A DNA stretch of 64,000 nt from Glaciihabitans sp. (GTDB lineage: Bacteria > Actinomycetota > Actinomycetes > Actinomycetales > Microbacteriaceae), in the NCBI GenBank assembly GCA_025463785.1, contig JAODBD010000003.1, positions 248,001 through 312,000 of the forward strand. The letters are read 5' to 3'. A program made the position numbers and the translations under genes. Below the pieces are notes generated by a model that saw nothing but the letters and a program-made list of their open reading frames with translations, was not told the DNA's origin and did not search any database. Shown here piece after piece: positions 25,940 through 34,718 of the stretch (position 1 is its first letter; every line of letters begins with the position of its first letter).

Positions 25940-26027
25940 CGGGCATCCGTTCTGTCTCATTCGCCCGAGCGATTAGCCGCGCACCACTCCAAGTCGCAGC
26001 CAGGAGGCGAACGACTCGATCTGGTCG
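25940..26027. repeat. 88-bp direct repeat, copy 2
   Basis: This copy matches 24217-24304 with two differences. Here the winged-helix gene end is intact, while the VOC gene is reduced to its last codons; weak similarity continues a little upstream with a short gap. The pair brackets about 1.6 kb holding the TetR module. Confidence 0.95.
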
Positions 26028-27055
26028 TCTACGGCAGTTCTGGTCGCGCGATCAAACGGCGAGTCTTCGTGCACCCGGTGCACGACAAAGCGCCCGGAGT
26101 CGTGGTCGGATCGGGCATCAACCTTGCCGATCAGCCGGTCACCGTGAAGGATCGGCAGCGCGAACTGGCCCCAGATCCGAGTGCGAGCCGGCTTGTACAT
26201 CTCGAGTGTGTAGTCGAATTCGAACAGCCTGGCGACGCGCTGCGGATCGGTCATCAGCCGATCGAAGGGTGAGAGCAGGGTAGTTCGGCCCTCGAATGAT
26301 CGCCCGAACTGGGCGGGGTCCACGCGCCAGTTGCCCGCGACTCCGTCGATGATTGCGGGCTCGCCGACGGGAACAACTCCGTGCAACTCGCCGGGTGACA
26401 CCGTGATGCTGTCGCGCATGATCCCGCAGGCCGTCAGCAACCGCTCGCTCCGGATACGACGCGCTTCCTCAGCGGGAATCTCCAGGATGTCGGCAAACAC
26501 CCGCTCGGCGAGATCCCAGATCCTCAGGCGGCCGGCTCGTCCCACGACGGCGAGCTGTCCGCTCATGTGGAGGCACTCGAGCATCTGCGTCACGTTGCGA
26601 TTGTTGGTCCATCCCGTCGACGGCCATGGCACATCCGACTCGTCGGGGATCTCGCGGGAGGTCTGTGGGCCCTCGTCCGCGATGCGATCGAGGACGCTCT
26701 GTGCGAAGCCCTCGTTGGCATCCATCCAGCTGCGAGCATTCGTGCGCTCTGCCCACGTTCGCATGCTCGCGAGGTAAAGGCCAAGGTCGGACATGGGCCG
26801 CAGCATCCACCCGCGCTCGAAGAGCAGTCCGAGGCTGAGAGCGTGCGTCGTGTCGATTGGTCGGTAGGACGACCCGAGCCGAGACCAGGCAATGTGATCG
26901 GCAGCCGGCGCGACCGTGGTTGTGAGTTCGACCCGCAGCATCGCGATGCCGCTGACCATGCTGAGCACGTCATCCGGTCGTGAGGCGGCGTCCAACAGCG
27001 CCGCACGCACGGCAATCTGCCGCGCCTCTTCGCGGGTCACCCTCAGCACAGTCAC
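25973..27055 (-). CDS. winged-helix protein of the HTH_42 / AlkZ-YcaQ family
   Basis: The 360-residue protein begins REEARQIAVRAALLDA and contains LGLLFERGWMLRPM and QFALPILHGDRLIGKVDARSD, landmarks of the HTH_42 family. The family includes AlkZ and YcaQ glycosylases that unhook alkylated or crosslinked bases. The catalytic Gln-x-Gln pattern is not evident at the expected N-terminal place, so glycosylase activity is uncertain. The start is ambiguous among GTG codons; 27055 or 27049 fit the family better than a TTG at 27079. Confidence 0.8.
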   Translation of the reverse strand: MTVLRVTREEARQIAVRAALLDAASRPDDVLSMVSGIAMLRVELTTTVAPAADHIAWSRLGSSYRPIDTTHALSLGLLFERGWMLRPMSDLGLYLASMRTWAERTNARSWMDANEGFAQSVLDRIADEGPQTSREIPDESDVPWPSTGWTNNRNVTQMLECLHMSGQLAVVGRAGRLRIWDLAERVFADILEIPAEEARRIRSERLLTACGIMRDSITVSPGELHGVVPVGEPAIIDGVAGNWRVDPAQFGRSFEGRTTLLSPFDRLMTDPQRVARLFEFDYTLEMYKPARTRIWGQFALPILHGDRLIGKVDARSDHDSGRFVVHRVHEDSPFDRATRTAVDDQIESFASWLRLGVVRG

Positions 27056-27094
27056 GACACCACCGTACGACCTGACCAAAAGTTGTTGAGGCGT

Positions 27095-28318
27095 CTACCA
27101 GACTCGCGAACGAGCTGAATACGAGGCCGAGACCAACTCGGGCGACCATTCGGGATGATGTGCAACGCTGGTGGGCCGCGATACGGGCGCGCGCGACACC
27201 GGCTCCGGAGCGGCCGGTGCCTTCCTCCCGACGGATGCTACTGCGACTCCAATGCGCTTCGCCAGGCGGCGCGACGGCTCCTCGACGAAGAGGTGGAACA
27301 GCCATCCCATAACGATTGCGAGCGGCAGCGAGATGATGGCGACCAGCCACCAGTACTGGTCGCCGAGGAGGAACGCGACAGTCGCGAGGATCGGCACGTG
27401 TACGAGGTAAAGGCTGAACGAGATGCGGCCGAAGAACTGGGGTACACGGCGCGACAGCAGCGAACCGAACTGCGGCGAACCGATTGCGCATACAACGAGC
27501 GCTGCAGCACCAGCCCCGCTGCAACCCCACAGTATGACGTTGGTGCCCCAACTCGCCTGGGCGATAAAGCGGGGGAACGAGCTCAGGATGAGCAGCCCGA
27601 GCGAGGCGACGATCGCAATCGACCAGAACGGTCGGCTGCGCCGATCAGCCCAGGCCTGCAAAGCCGGAAGGTTCACGGCGAGGATAGTACCGAGCAGGAA
27701 GACGGGTAGATAGAGGAGCGCGTCCGAGCCGATGATGCGGCCAGAGAGCGAGAGCGCCGCAGCGGTTATCGCGGCCGCGATCCACAAGCGCTGGAGTAGC
27801 TTCGCTGCCAGCACGAACAGTGGCAGAGCCACCGAGAAGATGACTTCCCAGCGCAGTGACCAGAGTGGATTGTCGAGGTTGTAGCTGACCCGAGTCAGAC
27901 TCGCCTGGCTGAACCACAGCGCCGGATTGGTCGAGTATGCATTCGTGGTGGCAAGCCACGAGCCGGAAACGGCGTTTCCGGCATCCCGAGGCAACAGGAT
28001 GACCAGGGCAGCCCCGATGACGAGCGCACCCCAGACGGGAATGTATAAACGCACGAGACGACTGCCATAGAACTGCTTCCAGGAGAAGCCGTCGCGCAGG
28101 GCCGGCAGGGCAACAACGAGGCCGCTCAGCACGAAAAATACGAGCACACATTCGGTGCCGGCGCTAAGGAGTTTGAGGGGTGTGCTGTTGATCCACCACC
28201 ACGCGTCGCCCACCGTGCCAGTGTTCAGATAAGGCTGCGCCACCAGAGACAGGTGGTACACGACGACGATAACTGCGGCCAATCCGCGGATGCCGTCGAG
28301 GGGAGCAAGACGCTTCAT
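27095..28318 (-). CDS. acyltransferase 3 family membrane protein (OafA/YrhL-like)
   Basis: The 407-residue protein has about ten membrane segments. It opens with RLAPLDGIRGLAAVIVVVYH, where the conserved Arg and His belong to the acyltransferase-3 active site, and it shows SLRWEVIFS in the middle. Such enzymes O-acetylate or succinylate cell-surface glycans or other carbohydrates. There is no SGNH domain; the last 45 residues are a cytoplasmic tail. Neighbours give no hint of the acceptor. Confidence 0.9.
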   Translation of the reverse strand: MKRLAPLDGIRGLAAVIVVVYHLSLVAQPYLNTGTVGDAWWWINSTPLKLLSAGTECVLVFFVLSGLVVALPALRDGFSWKQFYGSRLVRLYIPVWGALVIGAALVILLPRDAGNAVSGSWLATTNAYSTNPALWFSQASLTRVSYNLDNPLWSLRWEVIFSVALPLFVLAAKLLQRLWIAAAITAAALSLSGRIIGSDALLYLPVFLLGTILAVNLPALQAWADRRSRPFWSIAIVASLGLLILSSFPRFIAQASWGTNVILWGCSGAGAAALVVCAIGSPQFGSLLSRRVPQFFGRISFSLYLVHVPILATVAFLLGDQYWWLVAIISLPLAIVMGWLFHLFVEEPSRRLAKRIGVAVASVGRKAPAAPEPVSRAPVSRPTSVAHHPEWSPELVSASYSARSRVW

Positions 28319-28371
28319 CTAATCAACGGTAACGGCCGAACGTTGCCGTTTGGCCTACTCATAGGAAACGT

Positions 28372-29145
28372 TCAGAGTCCCTTGCGTAACACTCCGGGTC
28401 GCGTTACTCTCCAGCTCCGCGCCTGCACGGCGACGGCGATCACGATGAAAATAGCGAGGACGATGCTCACGGGGCCGGTGCCCAGATTGAGGCCCCCACG
28501 GATATGGCTGACCGCGATCCAATCCGAAAAAGATGCTCCAAGCGGCCTCGTGACCACGTAAGCGAACCAGAACGCGAAGATCGCGTTGAGCCCCAAAAAC
28601 CGCCACCCGACAAGCGGAATGGCGATGATCACCGCGAACAGCACCCCGGATAGGAAGTAGCCGAGGCCCAGTGTCGTCGCTGTTAGATCGCCCGCAGCAG
28701 TACCGAGCGCGAAGGTTGTGAGGACGGTCGCCCAGTAGAAGGTTTCGCGCCGAGGCGTGGTGATGCTGTGGATCGACAGCGTCTTCTCGGTCAGGCGCCA
28801 GGCGATGAATACCGCGGTAAGGACGACGGCGAAGAATACCGTCGATACTGAGTATGGAACGAGGAACTGCACGTGCAGTACGTCGGCCGCCATGGTGCCA
28901 AACACACTGACCATCGCGACCGCGAACCAGTATGGCGCCGCACGATACTGCTTCGCCCGGTACTGCAGCACCAGTGCGACGATGAGCACCACGCCAGCGA
29001 TGGCGACCGCGATCTCCGGAATGTACTTCTTTACGAAGTAGTCCGACGTGGTCTCGCCCATGCCCGTGGTCAGGATCTTGGTGATCCAGAACAGGACCGT
29101 CACCTCGGGGACTTTTCGGTACCCGGTGCCGCTCTGGTTGACCAC
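28372..29145 (-). CDS. COG4705-like membrane-anchored protein
   Basis: The 257-residue protein has about eight membrane segments arranged as internal repeats. Related phrases GETTSDYF and GTAAGDLTATTLGLGYF occur near the starts of the two halves, as in the uncharacterised COG4705 family. The start is uncertain: GTG at 29145 gives the full frame, and a GTG at 29103 is possible. It is divergent from the glycosylase gene. No function is known to me for the family. Confidence 0.7.
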   Translation of the reverse strand: MVNQSGTGYRKVPEVTVLFWITKILTTGMGETTSDYFVKKYIPEIAVAIAGVVLIVALVLQYRAKQYRAAPYWFAVAMVSVFGTMAADVLHVQFLVPYSVSTVFFAVVLTAVFIAWRLTEKTLSIHSITTPRRETFYWATVLTTFALGTAAGDLTATTLGLGYFLSGVLFAVIIAIPLVGWRFLGLNAIFAFWFAYVVTRPLGASFSDWIAVSHIRGGLNLGTGPVSIVLAIFIVIAVAVQARSWRVTRPGVLRKGL

Positions 29146-29303
29146 GTAACCTCACCCTGTTCTCGACAAACCCGATTGCCATCGTATGGTGTGGCACCCT
29201 TCGCGTTTGCACTGAATGCGCTCCCTACTCTGTGGGCGTTCTCAGGTTTGCAAGCAAGGCGCATACCTCGACGGATGTCCGCCCGAGCGGGCACACTGGT
29301 TGG

Positions 29304-30164
29304 GTGCCAGAACTTCCCGAGGTGCATGCCCTCGTCACCGATCTGACCGCGCGGCTTCGCGGCCAGGTGGTTCAGCGGTTCGATCTGGTGTCGTTCGCCG
29401 CGCTGAAGACCTTCGACCCACCGCCGTCGGCGCTCGCCGGGCAGACCATCGGAGGCGTCACGCGGCACGGCAAGTTCCTCGACATCGGCGTCGGCGAACT
29501 CCACCTCATCACGCACCTCGCGCGCGCGGGTTGGCTGCGCTGGCGCGCGGAGGCTCCGAAACCGATGACGAAGCCGGGTCGTGGGCCGCTGGCGGCGCGG
29601 CTCGTGCTCGATGATGGCTCCGGCTTTGACCTCACCGAGGCCGGAACGAAGAAGAGTCTCGCGATCTATGTCGTGCGCGACCCGGCTGACGTACCGGGGA
29701 TCGCGCGGCTCGGTCCTGATCCGCTGGCGCCGGAGTTCACCGAGGCCGTGCTCGCCGGCATCCTGTCGAAGGCTGGTCGCGCGCAGATTAAGGGCGTGCT
29801 CCGAAACCAGTCGATCATCGCGGGCATCGGCAACGCCTATTCAGACGAGATTCTCCACAGTGCACGGATGTCGCCCTTCAAGCCAGCAAGCATGTCACCC
29901 ATCGAGACGGCGCGGTTGTTCGACGCGATGCAGGTCACTCTGCGCGGGGCTATCGAGCGCGCGGACGGGCTGTCGGCATCCGAGTTGAAGCAGGAGAAGA
30001 AGTCGAATCTGCAGGTGCACGGACGATCCGGCGAGCCGTGTCCGGTCTGTGGCGACACCGTGCGGCAGGTCATTTTCGCCGACTCGACGCTGCAGTATTG
30101 CCCAACCTGTCAGACCGGCGGCAAGCCGCTCGCCGACCGGGTGCTGTCCAGGCTTTTGAAGTAG
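29304..30164 (+). CDS. Fpg/Nei family DNA glycosylase
   Basis: The 286-residue protein starts (GTG) PELPEV, so removal of Met exposes the catalytic Pro and Glu. HGKFLDI supplies the conserved Lys, an H2TH region (NQSIIAGIGNAYSDEIL) lies near residue 175, and a C-terminal zinc finger has CPVCGD and CPTCQ. It excises oxidised bases and cleaves the abasic strand. The start at 29304 is fixed by the N-terminal Pro. The GRGPLAARLVL segment and Nei-like finger suggest an actinobacterial Nei-type member rather than MutM. Confidence 0.93.
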   Translation: MPELPEVHALVTDLTARLRGQVVQRFDLVSFAALKTFDPPPSALAGQTIGGVTRHGKFLDIGVGELHLITHLARAGWLRWRAEAPKPMTKPGRGPLAARLVLDDGSGFDLTEAGTKKSLAIYVVRDPADVPGIARLGPDPLAPEFTEAVLAGILSKAGRAQIKGVLRNQSIIAGIGNAYSDEILHSARMSPFKPASMSPIETARLFDAMQVTLRGAIERADGLSASELKQEKKSNLQVHGRSGEPCPVCGDTVRQVIFADSTLQYCPTCQTGGKPLADRVLSRLLK

Positions 30165-30176
30165 CCGGCGGGTCGA

Positions 30177-31016
30177 CTACGGCAGGCTCGGCGCCACGAA
30201 TTGTTCGAACGTTGCGGCCGCGTGGCGAGCCACCGCGGCTGGCTCGTCGTCCCAGACCTCCTGGCGGAAGATCTCCATCTCTATGGCGCCCAGGTACCCG
30301 GCCTCCACAACCAGCCGGGTGAACGACGCAAAGTCAATGTGCCCCGTTCCCGGATATCCGCGCGATAGCAGCGGATCGGTCGCGATCGGCGTCACCCAGT
30401 CGCACACCTGGTAGCTGGCGATGCGTCCGCCGCGACCGGCGCGGGCAACCTGCGCGGCGAGATCCGGATCCCACCAGACGTGGAAAGTGTCAACGACGAC
30501 CCCGACCTCGGTCGCCGCAAACTGCTCGGCGATGTCGAGAGCCTGGCCCAGCGTCGAGACAACGGCGCGGTCGGAGACATACATGGGATGCAGCGCCTCA
30601 ATGGCAAGGACGACTCCCGCCGCCGCCGCATCCGGCGCGAGCACGGCAAGCGCGTCAACGACACGAGCCCGCGCGCCGACGAGATCGCGCGACCCTTCGG
30701 GCAGGCCGCCGACTACGAGGACGAGCGCTGGCGCCCCGAGAGCGGCGGCCTCCTCGATGGCGCGACGGTTCTCATCCAGTGCGGCGGCGCGCGCGGGCCC
30801 GTCCTGATGAGTGAAGAAGCCGCCCCGGCATAGAGTCGAAACGCGTAATCCGGATGCCGCAACCAACTTCGCGCTCGCCCTCAGCCCGAACTCCGCGACG
30901 GGCTCGCGCCACAGCCCGATGCTCGGGATGCCCGCGTCGACCGTCACGCGCACGGCCTCCGGAAGCGACGCGTACCTGACCGTCGCCTGGTTCAGCGAGA
31001 ACCGCTCGAGCGACAT
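30177..31016 (-). CDS. sugar phosphate isomerase/epimerase-type TIM barrel protein
   Basis: The 279-residue protein is an AP-endonuclease-2/xylose-isomerase-like barrel, with VVLAIEALHPMY and VGVVVDTFHVWWDPD as the metal-binding strands and GHIDFASF further on. It overlaps the DUF993 stop by one base and ends the sugar-type operon that starts at 33315. Members isomerise or dehydrate keto-sugars; the substrate is not known. Confidence 0.88.
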   Translation of the reverse strand: MSLERFSLNQATVRYASLPEAVRVTVDAGIPSIGLWREPVAEFGLRASAKLVAASGLRVSTLCRGGFFTHQDGPARAAALDENRRAIEEAAALGAPALVLVVGGLPEGSRDLVGARARVVDALAVLAPDAAAAGVVLAIEALHPMYVSDRAVVSTLGQALDIAEQFAATEVGVVVDTFHVWWDPDLAAQVARAGRGGRIASYQVCDWVTPIATDPLLSRGYPGTGHIDFASFTRLVVEAGYLGAIEMEIFRQEVWDDEPAAVARHAAATFEQFVAPSLP

Positions 31017-32167
31017 CAGAGTCCGTTCACGGCGAGGAGTTCGTGCCAGCGCGCAGCGGCAAGGTCAGGCAGTTCGAGCGCTCCGGAGTCATTGGCGAGC
31101 CGCACGATTTCGCTCAGGTGTGGCAGGCTGCGCGCCGAATGCAGGCCACCGACCATCGTGAAGGACGGCTGATGCCCGTTCAGCCAGGCCAGGAAGGCAA
31201 CACCGGTTTTGTAATACTGGGTCGGCGTAGCGAAGATGTGCCGTGCGAGCTTCTCCGTCGGCTGCAGCAGCCGACGATAGAGCGCAACGTCGTCCCGGTC
31301 GAGCGCCCGAATTGCGACCGATGCGAGCGGCGCGACGGCCGCGAACGCCCCGAGCAGGGCATCCGAGTGAGATGTCTTGTCGCCCTCGATCAGGCTCACA
31401 TAGTTGAAGTCGTCACCGGTAAAGAGCGTGGCCCCCTCGGGCAGCCGCGACCGCACTGACACCTCATACTCTGCGTTCAGCAGCGACATCTTGATGCCGC
31501 TCACCCTGGCCAGGTTGTCTTCAATGATGCGAAGAACAGTGGATGCCGCCCCATCGAACCCAGCGGACCCCCAGTACCCGGAAAGGTTGGCGTCGAACGC
31601 GTCGCCAAGCCAGTGCAGCACCACGGGTGCACCGGCACGCGCAAGCACTTCCCGGTAGACGCGTTCGTAGTCGGCGGGGCCGGTTGCCGCGCGCGCGAGG
31701 TGTCTCGATGCCATGAGTACGACATCCGCCCCAGCCGACGCGGCGACATCGAGTTGCAGCAGGTAGGCAGCGATCACCTCGTCGAGCGAGATGACCTCGT
31801 CGGTCACGTGGTCGGTGTTCACGCCGACGACCAGCTGGCCGCCGACGCTCTGCGCCGCAGCGGCACTCCGGCGAATGAGTTCGGCGGTCGCCGTCCAGTC
31901 GAGGCCCATGTTGCGCTGGGCGGTATCCATGGCGTCGGCGACGCCGAGCCCCCACGACCACAGGTGATAGCGAAACGCGAGGGTGGCATCCCAGTCGAGG
32001 TCGGCTGGGGCGCCGGGTACGTTATCGGCCCACGCCTTCGGGACCACGTGCGCCGCGGCATAGACGACCCTCGATTTGAGCGGCGAACTCGGTTTGTCGA
32101 ACTCTCTTGCCGGCTTCAGTTCGGTGCGAGCAGTCGTGCCATCGACCCCGATGAGTCTGAGGGTCAC
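31016..32167 (-). CDS. DUF993 family protein (aldolase-like barrel)
   Basis: The 383-residue protein matches DUF993, a family distantly related to dihydrodipicolinate-synthase-like aldolases (LDWDATLAFRYHLWSWGLGVADAMDTAQ, cut at about residues 55-85; HWLGDAFDANLSGYWGS; SGIKMSLL with a Lys in the place of the Schiff-base lysine). The GTG at 32167 overlaps the upstream stop (GTGA). DUF993 genes are commonly found beside Gfo/Idh/MocA dehydrogenases and TIM-barrel isomerases, as here. Confidence 0.85.
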   Translation of the reverse strand: MTLRLIGVDGTTARTELKPAREFDKPSSPLKSRVVYAAAHVVPKAWADNVPGAPADLDWDATLAFRYHLWSWGLGVADAMDTAQRNMGLDWTATAELIRRSAAAAQSVGGQLVVGVNTDHVTDEVISLDEVIAAYLLQLDVAASAGADVVLMASRHLARAATGPADYERVYREVLARAGAPVVLHWLGDAFDANLSGYWGSAGFDGAASTVLRIIEDNLARVSGIKMSLLNAEYEVSVRSRLPEGATLFTGDDFNYVSLIEGDKTSHSDALLGAFAAVAPLASVAIRALDRDDVALYRRLLQPTEKLARHIFATPTQYYKTGVAFLAWLNGHQPSFTMVGGLHSARSLPHLSEIVRLANDSGALELPDLAAARWHELLAVNGL

Positions 32168-33315
32168 AGCGTCACCGGAGGGAGGTCGATTCGCCGACCC
32201 TCTGCCGAGCTCTCGAGACCTTTCTCGCTGAGTCGGACGCCGCGCGCGCCGGCCAGCAGGTCGTATTTGTTTGGCGCATCCTCGAGAACGTGCAGCAGGA
32301 ACTGTTCCCACTGCACCTTGAAACCGTTCTCATAGCTGTCGTTGTTCGGCACCTCGAGCCAGTCGGAGTAGTAGTCGTGCGTCTCGGGCAGGTCTGGGTT
32401 CCAGACTGGCTTCGGAGTCGCATTCCGGGGCTGGATCTCGCAGCCGAACAGGCCGACGACGGCGCTGCCGAGTGTGCCATCCACCTGGAATTCGACGAGT
32501 TCCTTGCGGTGCACGCGCACGTCCCAGCTCGAGTTCAACTGCACTGTCGTGCCTCCCGCGACCTGGAAGATAGCGTAGGCGGCGTCATCCGCAGTTGCTT
32601 CGTAAGCCTTGCCGTTCTCATCGACCCGGGTCGGGATGTGCGTGACCGCCTGGGCGTAGACGCTCTCGATACGGCCGAACAGGTTCTCGATCACGTAGTT
32701 CCAGTGCGCGAACATGTCGCTCACGATGCCGCCGCCGTCTTCCTTGCGGTAGTTCCAGCTTGGCCGTTGAGCTGGTTGCCAGTCGCCCTCGAAGACCCAA
32801 TAGCCGAACTCGCCGCGCACGCTCAGGATGCGGCCGAAGAACCCGGACTCGATGAGGCGCGCGAGCTTGCGGAAGCCCGGAAGAAACAGCTTGTCGTGCA
32901 CGACCCCGTTCATAACTCCTGCTGCGCGGGCGAGGCGGGCGAGCTCGAGTGCATCCTCGAACGTCTCAGCCGTTGGTTTCTCGGTGTAGATGTGCTTGCC
33001 GGCGGCGATCGCCTTCTTGATCGCGGGCACCCTGGCCTGAGTTATGAGCGCGTCGAAGTAGATCGGGAAGTCGGGGTTCGCCAATGCCTTGTCGAGGTCG
33101 TTCGTGTAATGCTCGATGCCGTGGCGCTCGGCCAGTTCGCGAAGTTTCTCGGTGCTGCGGCCGACCAGCATGGGAACGACCTGCACCTTCGATCCGTCAC
33201 TCAGCTGCACGCCGCCCTGGTCGCGGATCGCGAGGATCGAGCGCAGCAGGTGCTGGCGGTAGCCCATCCGGCCGGAGGCGCCGTTCATGATGATGCCGAT
33301 GCTGCGCTGCGTCAC
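32164..33315 (-). CDS. Gfo/Idh/MocA family NAD(P)-dependent oxidoreductase
   Basis: The 383-residue protein has an N-terminal Rossmann domain (IGIIMNGASGRMGYRQHL) and the family motif GKHIYTEKPTA, with the catalytic-region Lys-Pro. The C-terminal domain includes FAHWNYVIENLFG, with a His that can act in catalysis. It oxidises or epimerises a sugar or polyol. The GTG start at 33315 has GAGGAG six bases upstream. It is the first gene of the three-gene operon, and a palindromic LacI-type site lies at 33366-33379. Confidence 0.9.
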   Translation of the reverse strand: MTQRSIGIIMNGASGRMGYRQHLLRSILAIRDQGGVQLSDGSKVQVVPMLVGRSTEKLRELAERHGIEHYTNDLDKALANPDFPIYFDALITQARVPAIKKAIAAGKHIYTEKPTAETFEDALELARLARAAGVMNGVVHDKLFLPGFRKLARLIESGFFGRILSVRGEFGYWVFEGDWQPAQRPSWNYRKEDGGGIVSDMFAHWNYVIENLFGRIESVYAQAVTHIPTRVDENGKAYEATADDAAYAIFQVAGGTTVQLNSSWDVRVHRKELVEFQVDGTLGSAVVGLFGCEIQPRNATPKPVWNPDLPETHDYYSDWLEVPNNDSYENGFKVQWEQFLLHVLEDAPNKYDLLAGARGVRLSEKGLESSAEGRRIDLPPVTL

Positions 33316-33365
33316 GGGGTTCTCCTCGCTGAGATGGTGCTGGTCGTGCTGGTGGCTCACGACTC

Positions 33366-33379
33366 GGAAAGGGCTTTCC
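33366..33379. promoter_or_regulatory. candidate LacI operator GGAAAG-N2-CTTTCC
   Basis: GGAAAGGGCTTTCC is a palindrome with perfect 6-base arms, 51 bases before the oxidoreductase start. It has the size and AAAG/CTTT core of LacI-family sites. An equal-armed copy lies at 39744-39757. Confidence 0.6.
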
Positions 33380-33419
33380 CATAACTATATGCTGCTCGGC
33401 TTTCCGCTGCAAGCTGGCC

Positions 33420-33453
33420 CATCTGCCATCTGCCATCTGCCATCTGCCATCTG
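33420..33453. repeat. tandem heptamer repeat (CATCTGC, about 5 copies)
   Basis: Four complete CATCTGC units and a fifth partial unit follow one another without interruption in a noncoding region between the LacI operator and the lacI gene. Such short arrays can vary in length by slippage. Confidence 0.95.
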
Positions 33454-33657
33454 GTGTCGTGCCTGGCGACGCTCGAGCCCGAGTGGGTGGCCATCCATCG
33501 GCTTTGCACAATCGACCTTCCCCAGCGATTCTGGGGCAATACCTGCATAGTCGACGGCCGTAACGCGAACGATCGCGCGCACAGGACGCACGCGCACACG
33601 AACGTGCGGTCAACCTCGCGGGTAACCACGTGTCGCCAACGTGCTCGCCGAGGATGA

Positions 33658-34686
33658 CTAGCGGCGCGGTGAGCTCGCCCGCAGCACCACAGTCGATGCG
33701 ACCTCGGCCACGCGCGGCTTGCCCGTCGGCGCAGACAGGGCCAGCTCGATCGAGCGTTCGCCCGCCGCTTCAAGCGGGACATGCACGGTGGTGAGCGCCG
33801 GGTAGGCATCCTGAGCAGATGGGATGTCGTCAAAGCCAACGACGGCGACCTGCGACGGCACAGAGATGCCTCGCTCTCGCAGCGCGGTCATCGCCCCGAT
33901 CGCCATCACGTCGTTGACGGCAAAGACGACGTCGAGCTTCTCGATGCCGCTCGCCCCGACGAGCGAGTTCATCGCCTCGTATCCGTCATTGCGGGTGAAC
34001 CCGCCGTGCACGATCGTCTGCGGGGTGAGGCCGGCCTCGGCCAGCCGGCCGATGAACGCCTCGGAGCGATCACGCGCCGTCAGGAGATTCTCGGGGCCGG
34101 CGAGGATTCCGAACCGGTGATAGCCCAGACCCAGCAGTTCGCCCGCGAGCGCCGCGGCACCCGCCCGGTTGTCGACGAGCACCGTGTCGAACGGGAGTTC
34201 TTTCTGGCTGATGATGACCACTCGTCCGCCAGACCGCGCGAACGCGCTCAGCTCAGCGACGAGGGCGGCACGCTTGGGGTCATCCACGAATCGGCTTCCT
34301 GCGAGCACGATGATCTGCGGTCGCTGCCCGCGCATCACCCGCACGAGTTCGATCTCGCGATCGGGGTCGCGGTCTGTTGCCGCCATGGTGACCGAGAGCC
34401 TCTGCGCGGCCGCGGCTCGCACGACGCCAGCCGCGATCGAAGAAAAGTAGGGATCCGCGATGTCGCTGACGAGGAGCGCGACCGTGTTGGATGCTCCCTT
34501 CGCCACCGCCTGCGCGGAGAGGTTCGGCGTGTAGCCGAGGGCCTCGGCTGCGGCGAGCACGCGATCCTTGTAGGCCTGGTTCACCTTGCGCTCGCTGCCG
34601 TTGAGCGAGCGCGACGCGGTCGCGAGCGAAACGCCCGCCGCCTGAGCGACGTCGTAGAGGGTCGGATTGCCGGGTTTGTCGGCCAC
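33658..34686 (-). CDS. LacI family transcriptional regulator
   Basis: The 342-residue protein has an N-terminal LacI headpiece (TLYDVAQAAGVSLATASRSLNG, split at about residues 8-30, with the hinge helix LSAQAVAKG) and a periplasmic-binding-like effector domain. It begins with GTG at 34686 and has almost no leader before it. It is divergent from the GntR gene by only 32 bases. It probably controls the oxidoreductase operon through 33366-33379 and perhaps the amine genes. Confidence 0.93.
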   Translation of the reverse strand: MADKPGNPTLYDVAQAAGVSLATASRSLNGSERKVNQAYKDRVLAAAEALGYTPNLSAQAVAKGASNTVALLVSDIADPYFSSIAAGVVRAAAAQRLSVTMAATDRDPDREIELVRVMRGQRPQIIVLAGSRFVDDPKRAALVAELSAFARSGGRVVIISQKELPFDTVLVDNRAGAAALAGELLGLGYHRFGILAGPENLLTARDRSEAFIGRLAEAGLTPQTIVHGGFTRNDGYEAMNSLVGASGIEKLDVVFAVNDVMAIGAMTALRERGISVPSQVAVVGFDDIPSAQDAYPALTTVHVPLEAAGERSIELALSAPTGKPRVAEVASTVVLRASSPRR

Positions 34687-34718
34687 GGGGAAAGCCTAGC
34701 GGCGGCGCCCCGAGTGGT

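Larger units (their letters stand above)
33316..33657. other. intergenic region before the sugar-type operon
   Basis: This 342-base gap holds a LacI-type palindrome (33366-33379), a heptamer repeat (33420-33453) and a small perfect hairpin CCCCAG/CTGGGG (33520-33536) that may end the leftward lacI transcript, though no T-run follows. I see no gene here. Confidence 0.7.

Noticed and set aside
33420-33453. CRISPR array
   Set aside because: The repeat unit is only seven bases with no spacers.
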